Source: Blasia pusilla
Taxonomy: Eukaryota > Marchantiophyta > Marchantiopsida > Blasiales
Reading direction: 5' to 3'
Length of the DNA: 64,000 nt
Assembly: GCA_050084515.1 (NCBI GenBank)
Contig: CM114275.1
Coordinates: forward strand, 23,560,001-23,624,000
The position numbers were made by a program, and so were the translations under genes. Shown here piece by piece: positions 60,435-64,000 of the stretch. The notes beneath the pieces are model-generated. The model saw only the letters and a list, made by a program, of their open reading frames with translations. It made no database searches and was not told where the DNA came from. The stretch's first letter is position 1, and each line of letters starts with the position of its first letter.

Positions 60435-63400
60435 AAGGGTCCTCGATCAAATCAAGGAGTGATAAAACTTGCTACGATATTGCATATTTTTCATCAATTA
60501 CTTGGAAAACTCAATCAAGGGGAGATCATAATAGCCAAGGAGAAAAAAATTTAGGAAAATCTTTCATTTTGTAGCGATGCAATTGGATCTGTAAGAAATG
60601 TTGTCTTTGTACTACTAGGCATAGAGGTGTTGACTTAGCTCCATTCCAAGCCCATTTGTGCCAAAAGAACCTAATTTGTGATTCTATTAGAACTCCATTT
60701 TTATGAATCTAGTTTTTGCAACTTCATTGCAAATTTGCATATCTTTGCAAGTGTATGTAGTTTTGCTAGTCTAGATAACTATTTTTTATTTGTGACTATC
60801 ACGACTTGCATAGAGCTCATAATGCACTCGTAAATTTGGTTGCAAGTCTAATTGGAAAATTAACCATAAATAGGGACTATATACCTACTAAGATTCACAC
60901 TTTTTGTTCACAGAATCTTATATTTGAGTCGCAAGAGACTCGTAACTATAATGCCTAGAGTCACAAATAGGACGTCATCATCCATTTTTTATGAAAGGCA
61001 CTATGAGAGGGGTGGAGTCCTCATTGTATGCTTATGATACTACTTAGCGACAAAGAAGATAGGGAGTACCTCGAGGCATCAAGAGGAGGACATGATTGTA
61101 TATGATGGTGATACGGGTGCTTAAGAGTGCAGTGAGGTCCAAGAGGTTCTATTTTTATTAGTTCCTTTGGCGAGAGGTATGTACTTGCTCGTGCATGCAC
61201 CAAAAAAACTTTGAATATCGGCCGCAGTACCTCCAAAAACATCAAAGGACACCTCAAGCTACAAATACGGTGATGTGTTTGATAGCGAACACATAGTGGA
61301 AAGACTTCAACCCAAGAGCACAAAAAAAGTTGAAAGTGAAAGGATATAGACATTTTATGCAAGAGCCTCAAATCTTCTAGGATTGTTGTAAGATATGCAC
61401 AATACTCTTTGGAGAGTTGATGATACACCTAGTATCAAAGGAAGCATACCAATGGAAGCGATTATGAAAACTTATCAGTCATAAAAAAAATTAAGCATGA
61501 TATGATAGGAGGTAGGTTAAGAACTTTGTTGATTATATATGCAAATTATCCATTAGATTGTAATAAAAATTTGTAATGTCCATGCAATGTGTTATGTCTA
61601 GCACTCTACATCATGATACATATGTTTCCAAAAGGGATTCATAGCTCTCTTCACTGTCCCATTAATTGGTAGAATTGCATTTCCACCCTAAATACACCAC
61701 CATCATCCATGACGATAAAAGGCATGGTGCCATTGACACCGCAAGGAAAGCACTTGGAAGTTGCGGAAGTCCAACCTTAACGCCTCCTCTACCACTCCAT
61801 AATAAAGGAGGTCCCCCCTCCCCCTCTCTCCCTACACATACAAATTTTGTGGCATATTAGGATGATCGCGACTCTTGCTTAAACGTGCAATATATTCCAT
61901 TTTCTTGAGTATGTGTACGTTGCTCGTCCAAAGTCCTGATCCAAAAATTCCAAACATTCCCTCATAACTTTGTAAATAACCAAGCATTGACGAGAGAGCC
62001 AATAACTCTCTCCATAACATCAAGGTAATTTTTCCATGTCCTTTCCAACGTAATATCATTAGAGAATATGTGTCATGTAGGTTTTGAAATGGGTATCATG
62101 CTTGTGCTATAGGAGAGCATGTATCCTTCATCTAGTGATATCAACCCAACCACTACGTCATGCATGAGTTTTTTATAAGAGTAACTGTATGTGCTTGGGA
62201 TCGGCACATATTGGTCAAATGTACTCTTCATCACAAAACTTGGAGCTATGTCATTTTAATATCAATCAAATTGTAATAAGTGTTTCATTTATTTATGATG
62301 TTATTCATTTATTGAATATTTTTTAAAAGAAAATTTTGTGCATAAAATTGGCATTGAAATTTGATTGATATGAAAATCAACATCAAAAAAATATTTATTT
62401 GATATGAAATCAATATGAAAGTAAGCACTATTAGATTTTGTATTGCAATGATATCAAAGTTAGCACCCTCTAACCTTCATGGTGTTGTATGCTCTCTCTC
62501 CTCCACATCATCATCATAGCCGTCCTCATCATCTATAATTCCATGTGTATGTGGCACTAGTGCAGCAATGTGAATGCAAACCAAAACCTTGTATGTGTAG
62601 AACATGGCCTCGCTTGATATATAGCACACTGCCATAATGCCCTCCAATTGGACCTAAGTTCTAATCAAGCCCTTCAATCGATCCACGTAGCGCTCCACAA
62701 AATATATCCATCTATTAAAAAAAAGACTATAATGCATAAGTTTGGCTTTTCCAACCTCTCCAACCAAAGAGATGAGCCAATGACTTTGCACGGTCATGAA
62801 TAGATATGGAAAAACCCTCTCCAAGTATGTGACAACCACATCCACCTCCACCTCTACAAGGCCGCAATCCTCAAGATGTATTTCCTTGCTACACACCCAT
62901 CTACCCACGGATATTGGAACGAGGTTATATAAGCATAATATTCTTCTACAAATGCATGAACATTCGTAGGGTCCTATCTAATGTTGTTGTAATTTTCAAC
63001 AAGTGGGAGTTTGGGGATAGATTAATCCTTAAATATTTTATTAATGTTTTCCATGTAAACCTAAAGTTTTATCTTAATGTGTGGTTTGATTGTTGAATTT
63101 TGGCTAAACCAAGAACCACCATAAGAAGAAAATGCCATATTTCTCTTATTGTTAAGGTATAAAAGGTAGCACTAGAGAAGAGCGTCCATCTTAAGGAGAT
63201 AGGAGGAAGAAAACATCAAAATGTTAGTTTTATTGTATAAGGAAACACTTATCTTAATCCAAGATATAATATCATTGATGAAAAAGATAATAGTTATGAC
63301 CAACCACAAGAGGAGACCCCCTCTCATGGTCCTCCAAAAGAATTATGGGTATCTTCAAATCCTCATGTGCGTACTTGGAGACCATGGGAGACATACTCCT

Positions 63401-63905
63401 CCCTTTGTGATTTGACACTAGAATGCTCTTAGTTCTAAGGAATGTCCACTTGGGAGACAATATGATCCGTCACCACCATGTTCTTATGAAGATTTTCCAT
63501 CAAATGGGATGTAGTGGTATCCCATCATAGGAAGATGATTTTCCCTTGCATCCCCACCATAAGGCTATGGTTGATGGCATTATCTAATGGGACACCATGA
63601 GCACGTACTCAAGAGTAGTACCTCTTTGCAAAAACCATCGTCGCCATTTGTAAGAAAATACATGGTGTTTCTAGTTCATTATGATGTGTTATATTTCAAT
63701 CCATTTTTAGGTCCTTCATATTTAAATCCTTAAACTTGGATACTCTAAACGTTCATACCTTCAAATAATGTCTATTTGTACATGTTCGGATGATGCATTA
63801 TGGACATGGGAGCCTTCTTGTTGAGGACCTACCTCATTTTTTCAAAGAGGGTTTATAATCCCAATCTTATGCATCTCTTAATTTTACATGTCCCAAAGAT
63901 GGAGT

Positions 63906-63906
<1 letters not shown>
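60435..63906. other. Intergenic AT-rich region
   Basis: Short open frames only, no recognised protein family, RNA gene or transposon terminus. The longest frame (61021-61428, minus, 135 codons) shows no motif. Confidence 0.4.

Positions 63907-63988
<82 letters not shown>
63907..63988. repeat. (CT)n microsatellite
   Basis: Uninterrupted CT run of about 41 units near the window end. The Leu-Ser open frame across it is an artefact. Confidence 0.97.
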
Positions 63989-63992
<4 letters not shown>

Positions 63993-64000
63993 TGTGAATG

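Overview
The window is nuclear DNA of a land plant or close streptophyte relative. It contains four spliced single-copy genes with GT-AG introns and plant-type proteins, separated by AT-rich, retrotransposon-filled DNA with long dinucleotide microsatellites. The introns are short to moderate (about 100 to 700 bases). I cannot name the species. The gene density and the element mix would suit a bryophyte or other non-seed plant, but that is inference.

Genes. (1) 15-2095 (+): a PLP-dependent aminotransferase of the kynurenine/methionine aminotransferase type, three exons. (2) 10823-11582 (-): a TMEM230/DUF872-type small membrane protein, two exons. (3) 12634-15608 (+): a TGD4-like chloroplast outer-envelope lipid-transfer protein, five exons. 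Genes 2 and 3 are head to head and share a 1.05-kb intergenic promoter region that contains a seven-unit, 64-bp minisatellite. (4) 17914-20864 (-): a TruA/PUS1-type tRNA pseudouridine synthase with a very long acidic N-terminal extension. Directly upstream, on the same strand, a 532-codon acidic open frame (20866-22464) ends one base before its ATG, so the two may be one gene split by a one-base frame difference.

Repeats. 2.8-9.0 kb is a decayed Ty3/gypsy chromovirus (gag to chromodomain, LTRs, PBS and PPT all recognisable). 27.5-34.1 kb is a plus-strand Ty1/copia remnant interrupted by a minus-strand copia element of another family (28409-33165). 36.1-39.0 kb is a 5'-truncated minus-strand Ty3/gypsy element whose integrase ends in a PHD-finger-like Cys/His module instead of a chromodomain. 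Two solo LTRs of one family (43905-44549 and 57166-57793) each have a 4-bp target duplication. 57.1-60.4 kb is another copy of the minus-strand copia family, interrupted first by one of those solo LTRs and then by a small DNA element.

The most coherent non-genic signal is a family of about 300-430-bp non-autonomous DNA transposons (26.5, 35.3, 46.5, 56.8 and 59.2 kb, plus an 851-bp relative at 46.3-47.1 kb). They have termini CA(A/T)GGTTGCA...TGCAACC(A/T)TG, palindrome-rich subterminal ends and 8-bp target duplications, which points to the hAT superfamily.

The rest (9.0-10.8, 15.6-17.9, 22.5-26.5, 39.0-41.5, 47.6-54 and 60.4-64 kb) shows no gene I can support. A GC-richer stretch at 50.2-53.5 kb may hold an unrecognised gene.
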